Position numbers and translations under genes: made by a program. The notes beneath the pieces are model-generated. The model did no database searches. It was given only the letters and a program-made list of their open reading frames with translations, and was not told the origin of the DNA. Of a stretch of DNA of 52,618 nt, positions 1 through 9,110 are shown in pieces (positions within the stretch are counted from its first letter, which is position 1; each line of letters begins with the position of its first letter). The stretch comes from Acidimicrobiia bacterium (GTDB taxonomy: Bacteria > Actinomycetota > Acidimicrobiia > IMCC26256 > PALSA-555): contig DASZJD010000102.1 in assembly GCA_035948415.1 (NCBI GenBank), forward strand, positions 1-52,618. Reading direction: 5' to 3'.

Positions 1-51
1 GGCGCCGACCGGGAGGCGGTGGTGCGGGACTGGCTGGGGCCGACGGGCTGA
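1..51 (+). CDS. 3' end of an unidentified CDS
   Basis: The frame opening at base 1 is read without interruption for 16 codons (ending in DWLGPTG) and stops at TGA 49-51. It lies 3 bp from the stop of the convergent thiolase gene, so it is very probably the tail of a real plus-strand gene entering from the left. Too little remains to name a product. Confidence 0.5.
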   Translation, partial: GADREAVVRDWLGPTG

Positions 52-54
52 GGG

Positions 55-1251
55 TCAGCCGGGCTCGTTGCCGACGATCCCGACGAAGCTCACCATCTCG
101 CCCGGGTAGCCGCCCAGGTTGTGGGTGAGGGCCAGCCCGCGGTCGGCGGTGGTGATCCGCCGCTCCTCGGGCGCGTCGCCGCGCAGCTGCAGCCAGGCCT
201 CGAAGAACATGCGCAGCCCCGAGGCGCCGACGGGGTGGCCGAAGCTCTTGAGGCCGCCGTCGGGGTTCACCGGCAGGTCCCCGGCGAGGTCGAAGGTCCC
301 GGCGAGCACCTCCTTCCACGCCGTGCCCCGCTCGGCGAAGCCGAGGTCCTCGTAGATGAGGAGCTCGGCCGGCGTGAAGCAGTCGTGAACCTCGGCCATC
401 GCGATCTGACCGCGCGGTTCGGTCACCCCGGCCTGGGCGTACGCGTCCCGGCCGGCGGCCTGGATCTCGGGGAAGTACGTGTAGTCGTAGTCCGGGTCGG
501 CGTTGCCCGACGCGTTGCCGGCGACGAACGACAGGGCCTTCACGTACAGCGGCCGGTCGGTGTAGCGGTGGGCGTCCTCGGCGCGGACCAGGATGGCGGC
601 GGCGCTGCCGTCGGCGACGCCGGAGCAGTCGAACACCCGCAGGCCGCCGGCCATCAGCGGCGCCCCGCAGATGGTCTCCATCGTGACTTCCTTGCGGAAC
701 TGCGCCCGCGGGTTCCGAGCGCCGTTGTAGTGGTTCTTCCAGGAGATGCGGGCCAGGACCTCCCGCATCTGGTCGTCGCTCACCCCGTACTTGTGGCCGT
801 AGGCCGGAGCGCACATGGCGAACATGGCCGCGGCGGTGAGGGTGCGGTTGGTGCCGTCGGTCGGCGTCTTGCCCGCGCCCACGAGGCCCTGGTAGCCGCT
901 GTCCTTCACCTTCTCGACGCCGACGGCCAGGGCGGTGTCGTACGCGCCGGACGCCACCGCGTAGGCGGCGTTGCGCAGCGCCTCGGAGCCGGTGGCGCAG
1001 AAGTTCTCGACCCTCGTGACGGGCTTGTTCTCGAGCTGGAGCGGGCGGGACACGGTCATGCCCGACATGCCGGACATGGCGGTGCCGACCCAGTAGGCGT
1101 CGATGTCCTGCTTCGTGACGCCGGCGCTCGTGAGGGCGTCGGTCGTCGATTCGATGAGGAGGTCGTCGGCGGACTTAGTCCAGTGCTCACCGAAGCGCGT
1201 GCACCCCATCCCCACGATGGCCACCCGGTCCTTGATGCCGTGCGAGCCCAT
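55..1251 (-). CDS. SCP2-type thiolase / lipid-transfer thiolase-like protein
   Basis: 398 aa, the usual length for SCP2/SCPx-type thiolases, which cleave 3-oxoacyl-CoA or, in the Ltp2 branch, act as steroid side-chain aldolases in the cytoplasm. The catalytic set is visible: nucleophile C85 in NFCATGSEA, H289 and C291 in the family's HDCF motif, and H339 in the C-terminal GHPVGASG motif. The ATG has a purine-rich Shine-Dalgarno (GAGAGAGGACAGG) just upstream. It follows the HMGCS-like/DUF35 gene by 31 bp on the same strand, so the two are probably co-transcribed. DUF35 proteins are known partners of thiolases in archaea (HMGCS complex) and of Ltp2 in mycobacteria (ChsH2). The natural substrate cannot be read from the sequence. 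Confidence 0.88.
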   Translation of the reverse strand: MGSHGIKDRVAIVGMGCTRFGEHWTKSADDLLIESTTDALTSAGVTKQDIDAYWVGTAMSGMSGMTVSRPLQLENKPVTRVENFCATGSEALRNAAYAVASGAYDTALAVGVEKVKDSGYQGLVGAGKTPTDGTNRTLTAAAMFAMCAPAYGHKYGVSDDQMREVLARISWKNHYNGARNPRAQFRKEVTMETICGAPLMAGGLRVFDCSGVADGSAAAILVRAEDAHRYTDRPLYVKALSFVAGNASGNADPDYDYTYFPEIQAAGRDAYAQAGVTEPRGQIAMAEVHDCFTPAELLIYEDLGFAERGTAWKEVLAGTFDLAGDLPVNPDGGLKSFGHPVGASGLRMFFEAWLQLRGDAPEERRITTADRGLALTHNLGGYPGEMVSFVGIVGNEPG

Positions 1252-1282
1252 GTCCTGTCCTCTCTCGTCGGGGCCCGATCCG

Positions 1283-2692
1283 CTACCCGGCGCGGAGCGG
1301 GCGCGCCTTCCAGAAGTAGTTGTGGATCCCGTCGGCGGTGAAGAGCCGGCGGAATGTCATCTCGACCCGGTCGCCGACCTGCAGCTCGTCGGCGTTGACG
1401 TCGGTGAGCTCGATCGGCAGCCGCCCGCCGCCGTCGAAGTCGACGATCGCGAACGCGATCGGCGGGCTCGGCGAGTAGGCGATGCGGTCGATCGTGATCG
1501 CGGCGACGGTCCCGGCCACGTCGGCCATCGGCGTGGGCTCCATGTCGTCGACGTCCCCCCCGACCCGCGAGACCCGGGCGGGTGGGAGGTGCAAGGCGTC
1601 GCTGGCCCGGTCCTTCGATCCGACGAAGCCGTACTTCCAGCCCTCGGTGCGGCCGGTGACCGCGGCCGAGATCCGGTCGGGCTCGGGTCGCCGCGGCGGC
1701 TCGATGGTGACCATGCCGCGCCAGGCGAGGAACTTGCCGTAGGGCAAGGGGGCGCCGGCCGCCACCTGGGCCGCGACGGGACGGGCCGAGGCCCAGCGGG
1801 CCAGCGCGTCGGTGGCGCGGAGGATCAGGACGTCGGCGCCGTCGGCGAGCGACACGAGGGCGATCGTCTCGCCGGGCGCGGCCGCCTCGAGCGTGGCCGC
1901 CAGGAGCAAGCCGGGATGGGCGGCGCCGGTGAACCCGACGGCGGCGCCGAGGTCGTCGACGACCCGGCTCGGGTCGACGCCGAGTCGGGCCGTGAGGGCG
2001 CGCACGGCGCGTGCGTGCGGCCCGGTGACGATGACCCGGTCGATCTGCTCGGCGCTCAGCTCGGCCGACTTCAGGGCCGCGTTCCACGCCTGCTCGCCGA
2101 GCGGCACGTACTTCGTCTCCCCGAAGCGCTCCTCCCAGACCTTCGAGCGTCGCTCGCCGGGCTGACGCCAGCGGTCGATGAACTCCTCGGTGGTGTGGCC
2201 CTCGCCGAGCACGGTGGCGAGGAGCGGCCCGTCGGCGGCCGACCCGATCAGGACGGCGGCGCCGGCGTCGCCGCCGCCGGCCTCGTCGGCGCTGGTCGGG
2301 AGCCCGTCGCGCAGGTCGGCGGTCACGACCAGGGTCGGGTCCGAGCCGTGCAGGGCCGCGACCATCGCCGCGACCCCGGAGCGGATGGCGCCACCGAAGT
2401 CGGCGGCCAGCACGTCGCCGTCGAGGCGCAAGGCGGCGTGGACGGCGGTGGCGTTGGTCTTGTCGAGGTACGCGGGACCGGTCGTCGAGAACCACAAGGC
2501 CTGCGGGCGCGACTCGGGCGCGGCCCGGAGCGCGAAGCGCGCCGCCTCGACCCCCATCGTGGTGGTGTCCTCGTCGTAGCCGGCCACGGCGCGGGTGCCC
2601 CGCCCACCGCCGGACCCGAAGGTCTGGGCGATCGCGGCGCGGTCGAGCCGCCGGTACGGCACGTAGCCGGCGACGCTCAGGATCCCTTGCAT
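1283..2692 (-). CDS. HMG-CoA-synthase-like (thiolase-fold) protein fused to a DUF35 OB-fold domain, without any cysteine
   Basis: 469 aa from ATG 2692; a longer frame reaches 2764 but runs through the divergent promoter region. The N-terminal ~320 residues look like the archaeal/bacterial HMG-CoA synthase-KAS III fold (start MQGILSVAGYVPYRRLDR, then GYDEDTTTMGVEAARFAL at about 38-55). The C-terminal ~150 residues look like DUF35, a degenerate rubredoxin-like segment followed by an OB-fold (VGDRVEMTFRRLF). I find no cysteine in the whole protein: the position expected for the HMGCS nucleophile reads DFGGAIRSG (98-106), and the DUF35 zinc-ribbon cysteines are missing. It is therefore probably a non-catalytic partner of the adjacent thiolase rather than an HMG-CoA synthase. 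A TACGCT box lies 10 nt before the ATG. Confidence 0.75.
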   Translation of the reverse strand: MQGILSVAGYVPYRRLDRAAIAQTFGSGGGRGTRAVAGYDEDTTTMGVEAARFALRAAPESRPQALWFSTTGPAYLDKTNATAVHAALRLDGDVLAADFGGAIRSGVAAMVAALHGSDPTLVVTADLRDGLPTSADEAGGGDAGAAVLIGSAADGPLLATVLGEGHTTEEFIDRWRQPGERRSKVWEERFGETKYVPLGEQAWNAALKSAELSAEQIDRVIVTGPHARAVRALTARLGVDPSRVVDDLGAAVGFTGAAHPGLLLAATLEAAAPGETIALVSLADGADVLILRATDALARWASARPVAAQVAAGAPLPYGKFLAWRGMVTIEPPRRPEPDRISAAVTGRTEGWKYGFVGSKDRASDALHLPPARVSRVGGDVDDMEPTPMADVAGTVAAITIDRIAYSPSPPIAFAIVDFDGGGRLPIELTDVNADELQVGDRVEMTFRRLFTADGIHNYFWKARPLRAG

Positions 2693-2702
2693 GCGAACGG
2701 TG

Positions 2703-2708
2703 AGCGTA
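2703..2708 (-). promoter_or_regulatory. -10 box for the HMGCS-like/thiolase pair
   Basis: Reads TACGCT on the minus strand and ends 10 nt before ATG 2692, so transcription would start with only a few nt of leader. No convincing -35. It supports the 2692 start over the longer frame. Confidence 0.4.
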
Positions 2709-2731
2709 CCCGGGTCTCGCCCGACCCCACC

Positions 2732-2737
2732 TACGAT
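2732..2737 (+). promoter_or_regulatory. -10 box (TACGAT) for the leader ORF and CoA-transferase
   Basis: TACGAT fits the actinobacterial TANNNT -10 pattern and lies 6 nt before GTG 2744, placing the predicted transcription start on that GTG. No clear -35 hexamer is visible. Confidence 0.45.
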
Positions 2738-2743
2738 GCGCGC

Positions 2744-2785
2744 GTGGACGATGGCCGGCCGCACCGCCTCCGGGGGCGACGGTGA
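2744..2785 (+). CDS. Leaderless 13-codon leader ORF coupled to the CoA-transferase gene
   Basis: GTG 2744 opens a 13-codon frame (MDDGRPHRLRGRR) that ends at TGA 2783-2785. Its stop shares the four bases GTGA with the GTG start (2782-2784) of the CoA-transferase. A TACGAT -10 box ends 6 nt upstream of GTG 2744, so the mRNA probably begins at this start codon. The peptide is rich in Arg (5 of 13). Seen: promoter spacing, short frame and stop/start overlap. Inferred: ribosomes load on the leaderless GTG and reinitiate at 2782. Leaderless short ORFs of this type are well documented in mycobacteria. Confidence 0.45.
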   Translation: MDDGRPHRLRGRR

Positions 2786-4026
2786 AGCTCGGGGACGTCG
2801 GCAACCCCGACGCCGCCCGCTACGGCAAGCCCCTCGACGGGGTGCGGGTGCTGGCCGCCGAGCAGATGCAGGCCCTGCCCTACGGGACCCAGCTCCTCGC
2901 TCGGCTCGGCGCCGACGTCGTGAAGGTCGAGCACCCCGGCGAGGGCGAGTCGGGTCGGGGCGCGCTCCCGGCGATGACGGACCCGACGGGGCGGCGCGCC
3001 GGCGCGACCTTCCTGCGCAACAACCTCAACAAGCGCAGCGTCGGCATCGACCTCAAGACCGCCGAGGGTCGGGAGCTGTTCGTCGCCCTCGCCGCCCACT
3101 ACGACGTGGTGGCCGAGAACTTCAAGCCCGGCACGATGGCCCGGATGGGACTCGGCTACGGGGACCTCGCCGCGCGCTACCCGCGACTCATCTACGCGTC
3201 CGTCTCCGGGTTCGGGAACACGGTGCCGTCGCCGTACGACTCCTGGGCGGCCTACGCGCCGATCGTCGAGGCGATGTCGGGGATCTACGCCTTCAAGCAG
3301 GTGGACGACCAGCCGCCGGTCGTCGGGCCCGTCGGCGCGCTGGGCGACATCTCGAGCGCGCTGTTCGCGGTGGTGGGCATCCTCGCCGCGCTTCGCCACC
3401 GGGACCACACCGGGGAAGGCCAGTACGTCGACGTGGCGATGCTCGACGCCGTCGTCTCCATGACCGACCTCGTCACCAACTTCTGGTCCATGGGCCTGCG
3501 ACCCGGCGGCCTCGGGCCGCTCCTCATCATGGACGGCTTCCGCGTCCAAGACGGCTGGATCGTCGTGCAGGTCGGGCGGGAGCACCAGTTCGAGCGGCTG
3601 GCCAAGATCATCGGTCACCCGGAGTGGCTCGACGACCCGCGCTTCGCGACGCGGGAGGGCTGGCGGGTGCACCTCGAGGACGTCATCCGGCCGGCGATCG
3701 AGGGCTGGGCGGCGTCGAAGACGAAGCTCGACGCCGCCCGCGAGCTGAACGAGGCCGGGATCGCGGCCGGGCCGATGAATACCGCGCCGGACGTGATCGC
3801 CGATCCGCACGTCGCCGCGCGCGACATGCTCGTCGAGGTGCCCCGAACTGACGGCGAGCCGCCGTACCTGATGCCGGGCAACCCGGTGAAGCTGACGAAG
3901 GTCAGCGAGGGCCCGGAGACGCGCGTCCCCTGGGTCGGCGAGCACACCGACGAGGTGCTGCAGGGGGAGCTGGGGCTGGACCCGGCCGAGCTCGAGCGTC
4001 TGCGCGCCGCGGCCGTGATCAGCTGA
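2782..4026 (+). CDS. CaiB/BaiF family (class III) CoA-transferase
   Basis: 414 aa, normal for class III CoA-transferases, which move CoA between acyl-CoA donors and free carboxylic acids through an aspartyl-CoA thioester. Family landmarks are LLARLGADVVKVE (38-50), KRSVGIDLKT (84-93) and GQYVDVAMLDAVV (213-225), with D222 the expected catalytic Asp. The GTG start has no obvious Shine-Dalgarno but overlaps the stop of the 13-codon leader ORF (GTGA), so translation is probably by coupling. Divergent from the HMGCS-like/thiolase pair, which suggests a shared role in acyl-CoA catabolism. The acid substrate is unknown. Confidence 0.87.
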   Translation: MKLGDVGNPDAARYGKPLDGVRVLAAEQMQALPYGTQLLARLGADVVKVEHPGEGESGRGALPAMTDPTGRRAGATFLRNNLNKRSVGIDLKTAEGRELFVALAAHYDVVAENFKPGTMARMGLGYGDLAARYPRLIYASVSGFGNTVPSPYDSWAAYAPIVEAMSGIYAFKQVDDQPPVVGPVGALGDISSALFAVVGILAALRHRDHTGEGQYVDVAMLDAVVSMTDLVTNFWSMGLRPGGLGPLLIMDGFRVQDGWIVVQVGREHQFERLAKIIGHPEWLDDPRFATREGWRVHLEDVIRPAIEGWAASKTKLDAARELNEAGIAAGPMNTAPDVIADPHVAARDMLVEVPRTDGEPPYLMPGNPVKLTKVSEGPETRVPWVGEHTDEVLQGELGLDPAELERLRAAAVIS

Positions 4027-4094
4027 CCCGGGCCGCTGACGGCCTCCGGACGGCGCGGTCGACACCAGCCGCGTCGCCCGCCATCATCCTTGGG

Positions 4095-4517
4095 GTGGGC
4101 GCCGAGGACGACGTTCGCTCGGCGAACGCCGCGTTCTACGCCGCCTTCGAGGCCGGCGACCTCGAGGCCATGGCCGACGTCTGGGAGCAGTCCGAGCGCT
4201 CGCGCGTCACCCACCCCGGGTGGCCCACGCTCGCCGGCTGGCCGAAGGTGGCCGGCTCCTGGCGGGCCATCTTCTCGAGCACGCCGTTCATCCAGTTCGT
4301 GCTGACCGACGAGCGCGTCCTCGTCGTCGGGGACGTCGCCCTCGTGACCCTCGACGAGAACATCCTGCAGGCGGCCGACCCGCCCGAGGGCGGCGACGTC
4401 GGCTCCGACCAGCTGTCCGGCGCGCGGGTGGCGGCGACGAACGTGTTCGTACGCCAGCGCGGGCGGTGGCACATGGTGCACCACCACGGCTCACCGGTGA
4501 GCGGCGACGCGACCTAG
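4095..4517 (+). CDS. NTF2-like / SnoaL-type protein
   Basis: 140 aa from GTG. The opening (DDVRSANAAFYAAFEAGDLEAM), a central HPGWPTLAGW segment and the final strands (FVRQRGRWHMVHHHGSP) are the standard layout of NTF2-like cone-fold proteins of the SnoaL/DUF4440 type. This fold serves as small enzymes or as ligand-binding proteins, and no catalytic residue set is decisive here. It follows the CoA-transferase by 68 bp and ends over the stop of the convergent LLM gene (4514-4517 shared). Function unknown. Confidence 0.75.
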   Translation: MGAEDDVRSANAAFYAAFEAGDLEAMADVWEQSERSRVTHPGWPTLAGWPKVAGSWRAIFSSTPFIQFVLTDERVLVVGDVALVTLDENILQAADPPEGGDVGSDQLSGARVAATNVFVRQRGRWHMVHHHGSPVSGDAT

Positions 4518-5671
4518 CGGCGGGCGGGCGCCGATCGCTCGGCGGCGTGGTCCTCGATGGCGCGGTTGATCGCGTTCGACGCCGCGTCGACGAATCGGCC
4601 CTCGCTGCCGGCGATCCAGTCGTAGGAGGACTGGATCGGGTCGAGCTGGCCTTGGAAGCGCGGCATCACGTACCGGGCGAACAGCTCGTAGCTCTCGAGC
4701 GTGGCCGCGGGATCGGCCCACTCGTGCCCGAAGATCAGGAAGGTGCCGAAGCCGCCCGACTGGCGCTCGAGGCGCTCGATCTGGCGGATGGCGTCGTCGG
4801 GGGTGCCGATCACGGCGAAGCCGGACCGGTCGCAGTGGTCGAGGATCCCCGGGATGTCATCGGCGTCCCCGACCGGGCTCGTCGGCAGCACGTGGCGGAA
4901 GTACCGGGCGAAGGGCAGGATCCCGTACTCGACGTCGCGCCGGGCCTGCTCCCGCGTGGTGGCGAGGTGCATCGGGCCGACGAGCCGCCACCGGGCCCGG
5001 TCGGCGCGACGGCCGAACTCGGCGGCCCGCTGCTCCATCACGTCCCAGTGGGCGGCGAGCACGTCGAAGCCGATCTCGGTGGTGGCGCCGATCGACAGGA
5101 GCCCGAGCCCGTAGCGCCCGGCGGCGCGCGGGCCCGCCGGCGAGAGCGTCGCCGCGACCGCGAGCTCGAGCCCGTCGGCCGAGTAGGGGCGCAGCTGCAG
5201 CCGCGCCTCGTCGAGGGTGAACCAGTCGGTGCGCATCGAGACGACCTCGCCGGCGAGGAGGCGGACGATCGCCTCGAGCGCCTCGTCCATCCGGGGCCGC
5301 TGCGTGTCCGGCGGGATGCCCATCATCAGCGCGTCGGACGTCAGCTGGCCGGGTCCGCAGCCGAGCATGACCCGCCCCCGGGTGAGGTGGTCGAGCAGCA
5401 CGAAGCGGTCGGCGAGCAGCAGGGGGTGGTGGTAGGGGAGCGAGTTGACCCCGGTCCCGAGCCGCAGGTGCCGGGTCCGCTCCGCCGCGGTGGCGAGGAA
5501 CACCTCGGGCGACGCGATGAGCTCGAAGCCCCCCGAGTGGTGCTCGCCCACCCAGGCCTCGTCGAAGCCCAGCCGGTCGAGGTGGACGAGCAGCTCGAGA
5601 TCCCGTTCGAGGGCCACGGTCGGGTTCTGGCCGACGTCGTGGAACGGGGCGAGGAAGATCCCGAAGCGCAC
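4514..5671 (-). CDS. LLM-class (luciferase-like) flavin-dependent oxidoreductase
   Basis: 385 aa TIM-barrel flavoprotein, probably an FMNH2- or F420-using monooxygenase or dehydrogenase. Family features are the N-terminal strand MRFGIFLAPFHDVGQ, DEAWVGEHHSGGFELIASPE near 38-57, LRLGTGVNSLPYHHPLLLA near 70-88 and LTRGRVMLGCGPGQ near 96-109. The EHH plus PYHHP combination resembles alkanal/limonene-type monooxygenases. The GTG start is preceded at 8 nt by TACGAT, suggesting a leaderless mRNA. Its stop overlaps the convergent NTF2-like gene. Substrate not deducible. Confidence 0.85.
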   Translation of the reverse strand: MRFGIFLAPFHDVGQNPTVALERDLELLVHLDRLGFDEAWVGEHHSGGFELIASPEVFLATAAERTRHLRLGTGVNSLPYHHPLLLADRFVLLDHLTRGRVMLGCGPGQLTSDALMMGIPPDTQRPRMDEALEAIVRLLAGEVVSMRTDWFTLDEARLQLRPYSADGLELAVAATLSPAGPRAAGRYGLGLLSIGATTEIGFDVLAAHWDVMEQRAAEFGRRADRARWRLVGPMHLATTREQARRDVEYGILPFARYFRHVLPTSPVGDADDIPGILDHCDRSGFAVIGTPDDAIRQIERLERQSGGFGTFLIFGHEWADPAATLESYELFARYVMPRFQGQLDPIQSSYDWIAGSEGRFVDAASNAINRAIEDHAAERSAPARR

Positions 5672-5679
5672 GGTCGGGG

Positions 5680-5685
5680 ATCGTA
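5680..5685 (-). promoter_or_regulatory. -10 box (TACGAT) of the LLM gene
   Basis: Minus-strand TACGAT ending 8 nt before GTG 5671, consistent with leaderless transcription. No -35 hexamer recognised. Confidence 0.45.
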
Positions 5686-5692
5686 CGCGCCC

Positions 5693-6409
5693 CTAGGCGC
5701 GCTCGGCCGAGATCCAGGCGTCGAGGTTGGGGCTGCTCGTGAAGCTCGAGATCAACGCGTACCGCGTCGACGCTCCCGGATGGCACACCACGTGCCAGAG
5801 CCGTTGCGTGTCCACCACGAACCGGGAGCCCCGGTGCAGCGGAACGTGGGCCTCGGTCGACGGGTCGGGGAGGCCGTCGGGGCCCTGCTCCATGAGGATC
5901 ATGAAGCTGTCGGGGTGGTCGGTGAGCTCGGTCCACATGCGGACCACCCAGCCCTCGTCGTGGGGGTTGAAGCGGTTGTTGTCGTCGCGGTGGATGTGGC
6001 GCAGCGACTCCTCGTAGCGCTGCGGCTCGAGGCGGATCACGCGCACCCGCCCGAAGTCGGCGCCGACGGCCTCGACCTGACGCACGATGCTCGGGCAGCG
6101 CGGCGCGTTCACCGTCCAGCGGCCGCCGCGGTCGGGGCGCTCGTCCCCGGGCTTCCAGAACCCGCGGCAGTCGAGCTCGCCGTCGGCGGTCGCGATCGGC
6201 GCGAAGTTGGTGTCGCCGCCGCTCTTCCAGTCCATGAACTCGAGGCCGAGGTACTCCGGCTCCTCGATCGGCGGGTCGAGGTCGCGCAGCACGACGTAGC
6301 CCCGCTCCGCCAGCGCCGCCGGCCGCGGGTGGGGCGTCTCGAGCGGGATGTCGGTCGACCAGTGCGGGGTCTTCAGCGCCCCGCGGAGCAGGTCGGCGGT
6401 CGGGACCAT
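5693..6409 (-). CDS. Putative 2-oxoglutarate/Fe(II)-dependent oxygenase (Asp/Asn hydroxylase-like cupin)
   Basis: 238 aa from ATG 6409, which has a TACACT box 6 nt upstream; the longer open frame above it is the shadow of the acyl-CoA dehydrogenase gene. In the middle is a SLRHIHRDDNNRFN segment (metal-binding H-x-D type). About 80-100 residues later comes RLWHVVCHPGASTRYALI, giving a distal His and an Arg suited to 2-oxoglutarate binding. The spacing fits double-stranded beta-helix dioxygenases such as aspartyl/asparaginyl hydroxylases. No export signal. It lies downstream of the acyl-CoA dehydrogenase and may act on a small carboxylic substrate, but that is a guess. Confidence 0.6.
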   Translation of the reverse strand: MVPTADLLRGALKTPHWSTDIPLETPHPRPAALAERGYVVLRDLDPPIEEPEYLGLEFMDWKSGGDTNFAPIATADGELDCRGFWKPGDERPDRGGRWTVNAPRCPSIVRQVEAVGADFGRVRVIRLEPQRYEESLRHIHRDDNNRFNPHDEGWVVRMWTELTDHPDSFMILMEQGPDGLPDPSTEAHVPLHRGSRFVVDTQRLWHVVCHPGASTRYALISSFTSSPNLDAWISAERA

Positions 6410-6415
6410 GGCCCG

Positions 6416-6421
6416 AGTGTA
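6416..6421 (-). promoter_or_regulatory. -10 box (TACACT) of the oxygenase gene
   Basis: Minus-strand TACACT ending 6 nt before ATG 6409, placing the expected transcription start at the start codon (leaderless). Supports the chosen start. Confidence 0.45.
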
Positions 6422-6465
6422 GGAACCGGCCCCGCTCGGGGTCGGTCTCCCGGCCGTGGCGCCGC

Positions 6466-7710
<1,245 letters not shown>

Positions 7711-7789
7711 GCCGGCGAGTGTCGTGGCGCCCGCCCCCGCGGTCAAGCCGGGCGGGGCCGACCGCCGACGGAGCCGGCGCGGCCTCGGC

Positions 7790-9004
7790 TCAGCCCGCCG
7801 GCCCGAACGCGCCCGAGGGGGTGAGCAGGCGACGCCGCCAGCGGTCGGGGGTGAAGAGCGCGGCGCGCGGATAGTCCTCGAACATCCAGCGCGCGAAGTG
7901 CCGCCGGGTCCACGGGCTCAGACCGGCGGCTCGGATGGCCGCCGCCGTGACGCGCCGTGAGCTCAGGAGGCGCTGCAGCAGCGCCGCGAACCGCAGGTCG
8001 CGCCCGAGGGCGCGGTGGACGGCGGCGCGATACCGGTCGTCGACCGCGGCGGCGTCGCCGCCGCCGGCGACCGCGACCGCGGCCAGCGCACCGGTCTCGA
8101 TGGCCTGGGCGATGCCCTCGCCGGTCATCGGGTCCACGACCCCGGCGGCGTCGCCGGCGTAGAGCACGCGGCCGTCCGCGAGTCGGGCCGGCGAGTACGC
8201 GCTCGGGATCGGCCAGGCCCGGTGGCGGTCCTCGGGCTCGGCGAGGGGACCGAGCGCGGCGCGCATTGGCGCCCGGTCCAGCAGGTCGGGCCAGAGCCGA
8301 CGGAGCGCGGCGCCGTCGTAGCCGCCGCCCCGCAGCACCCCGAACCCGACGTTCGCGCGCCCGCCCGGCAGCGGGAACACCCACGCGTAGCCGGGGAGCA
8401 GGTCGGGCTCGAAGAGCACCCACAGGCGCGCGTCCCCGACCTGGCGGAAGTACTGGCGGACGGCGTGCCACGTCCCGAGGTCCGGGCCGGCGTGGCGGCG
8501 GGCCCGGCGGACGCTCGAGTAGTGGCCGTCGGCCGCGATCACGAAGCCGGCCTCGAGGTCGTCGCCGTCGTCGGTGCGCAGCCGCACCCGGTCGGGCCGC
8601 TCGACGACGTCGGCGACGGCAACGCCCTCGTGCACGCCGATCCCGAGGGCGCGGGCCCGGTCGACGAGGGCGGCGTCGAGCTGGGCCCGCTCGACGACGG
8701 CGGCGTGCATCCCGCTCCCGGGGAGCGGGAGCTCCACCTGCCAGCGGTCCGGCGCCACGAGCACGACGGCGCGCACGGTCTCGGCCGGCAGGCCCGGCAC
8801 CTCGACGCCGAGGCCCTCCAGGTCGCGGAGCGCGGCCGCGGTGAGGCCGTCGCCGCAGGTCTTGTCGCGGGGGAAGTGGGCCCGGTCCACCACGACGACG
8901 TCGAGGCCGCGGGTCCGGGCCGTGATCGCCGCGGCCGTGCCGGCGGGCCCGGCCCCCACCACGACGACGTCGGCGCTGGCCCGCACCTTGACGACGGTAT
9001 CCAC
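7790..9004 (-). CDS. Geranylgeranyl-reductase-family FAD-dependent oxidoreductase
   Basis: 404 aa if GTG 9004 is used; GTG 8986 (starting RASADVVVVG) is equally possible, and the much longer frame to 9571 lies over etfB and is not real. It has the Rossmann FAD motif VVVVGAGPAGTAAA, a substrate-domain motif KTCGDGLTAAAL and the second FAD motif LYAGDAAGVVDPMTGEGI, all diagnostic of the geranylgeranyl reductase/FixC-like family. Members reduce prenyl chains (e.g. menaquinone side chain or prenyl lipids) or take part in electron transfer. It lies divergent from etfBA, so an ETF-linked redox role is also conceivable. No transmembrane segment. Confidence 0.85.
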   Translation of the reverse strand: MDTVVKVRASADVVVVGAGPAGTAAAITARTRGLDVVVVDRAHFPRDKTCGDGLTAAALRDLEGLGVEVPGLPAETVRAVVLVAPDRWQVELPLPGSGMHAAVVERAQLDAALVDRARALGIGVHEGVAVADVVERPDRVRLRTDDGDDLEAGFVIAADGHYSSVRRARRHAGPDLGTWHAVRQYFRQVGDARLWVLFEPDLLPGYAWVFPLPGGRANVGFGVLRGGGYDGAALRRLWPDLLDRAPMRAALGPLAEPEDRHRAWPIPSAYSPARLADGRVLYAGDAAGVVDPMTGEGIAQAIETGALAAVAVAGGGDAAAVDDRYRAAVHRALGRDLRFAALLQRLLSSRRVTAAAIRAAGLSPWTRRHFARWMFEDYPRAALFTPDRWRRRLLTPSGAFGPAG

Positions 9005-9044
9005 GTCCGGGGCGGGCGTTTCGACGCTGCGGCGCCGCCCGGAG

Positions 9045-9050
9045 CAGAAT
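9045..9050 (+). promoter_or_regulatory. Possible -10 box (CAGAAT) for etfBA
   Basis: CAGAAT lies 60 nt before the etfB ATG, with TCGACG (9021-9026) 18 bp upstream as a weak -35. The match is modest and the assignment tentative. Confidence 0.25.
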
Positions 9051-9110
9051 GCGCCCCGCCGCCGACGGCACGGGCCCGAGGCGGCGCGCCGACACCGGAG
9101 CCGATCACCC

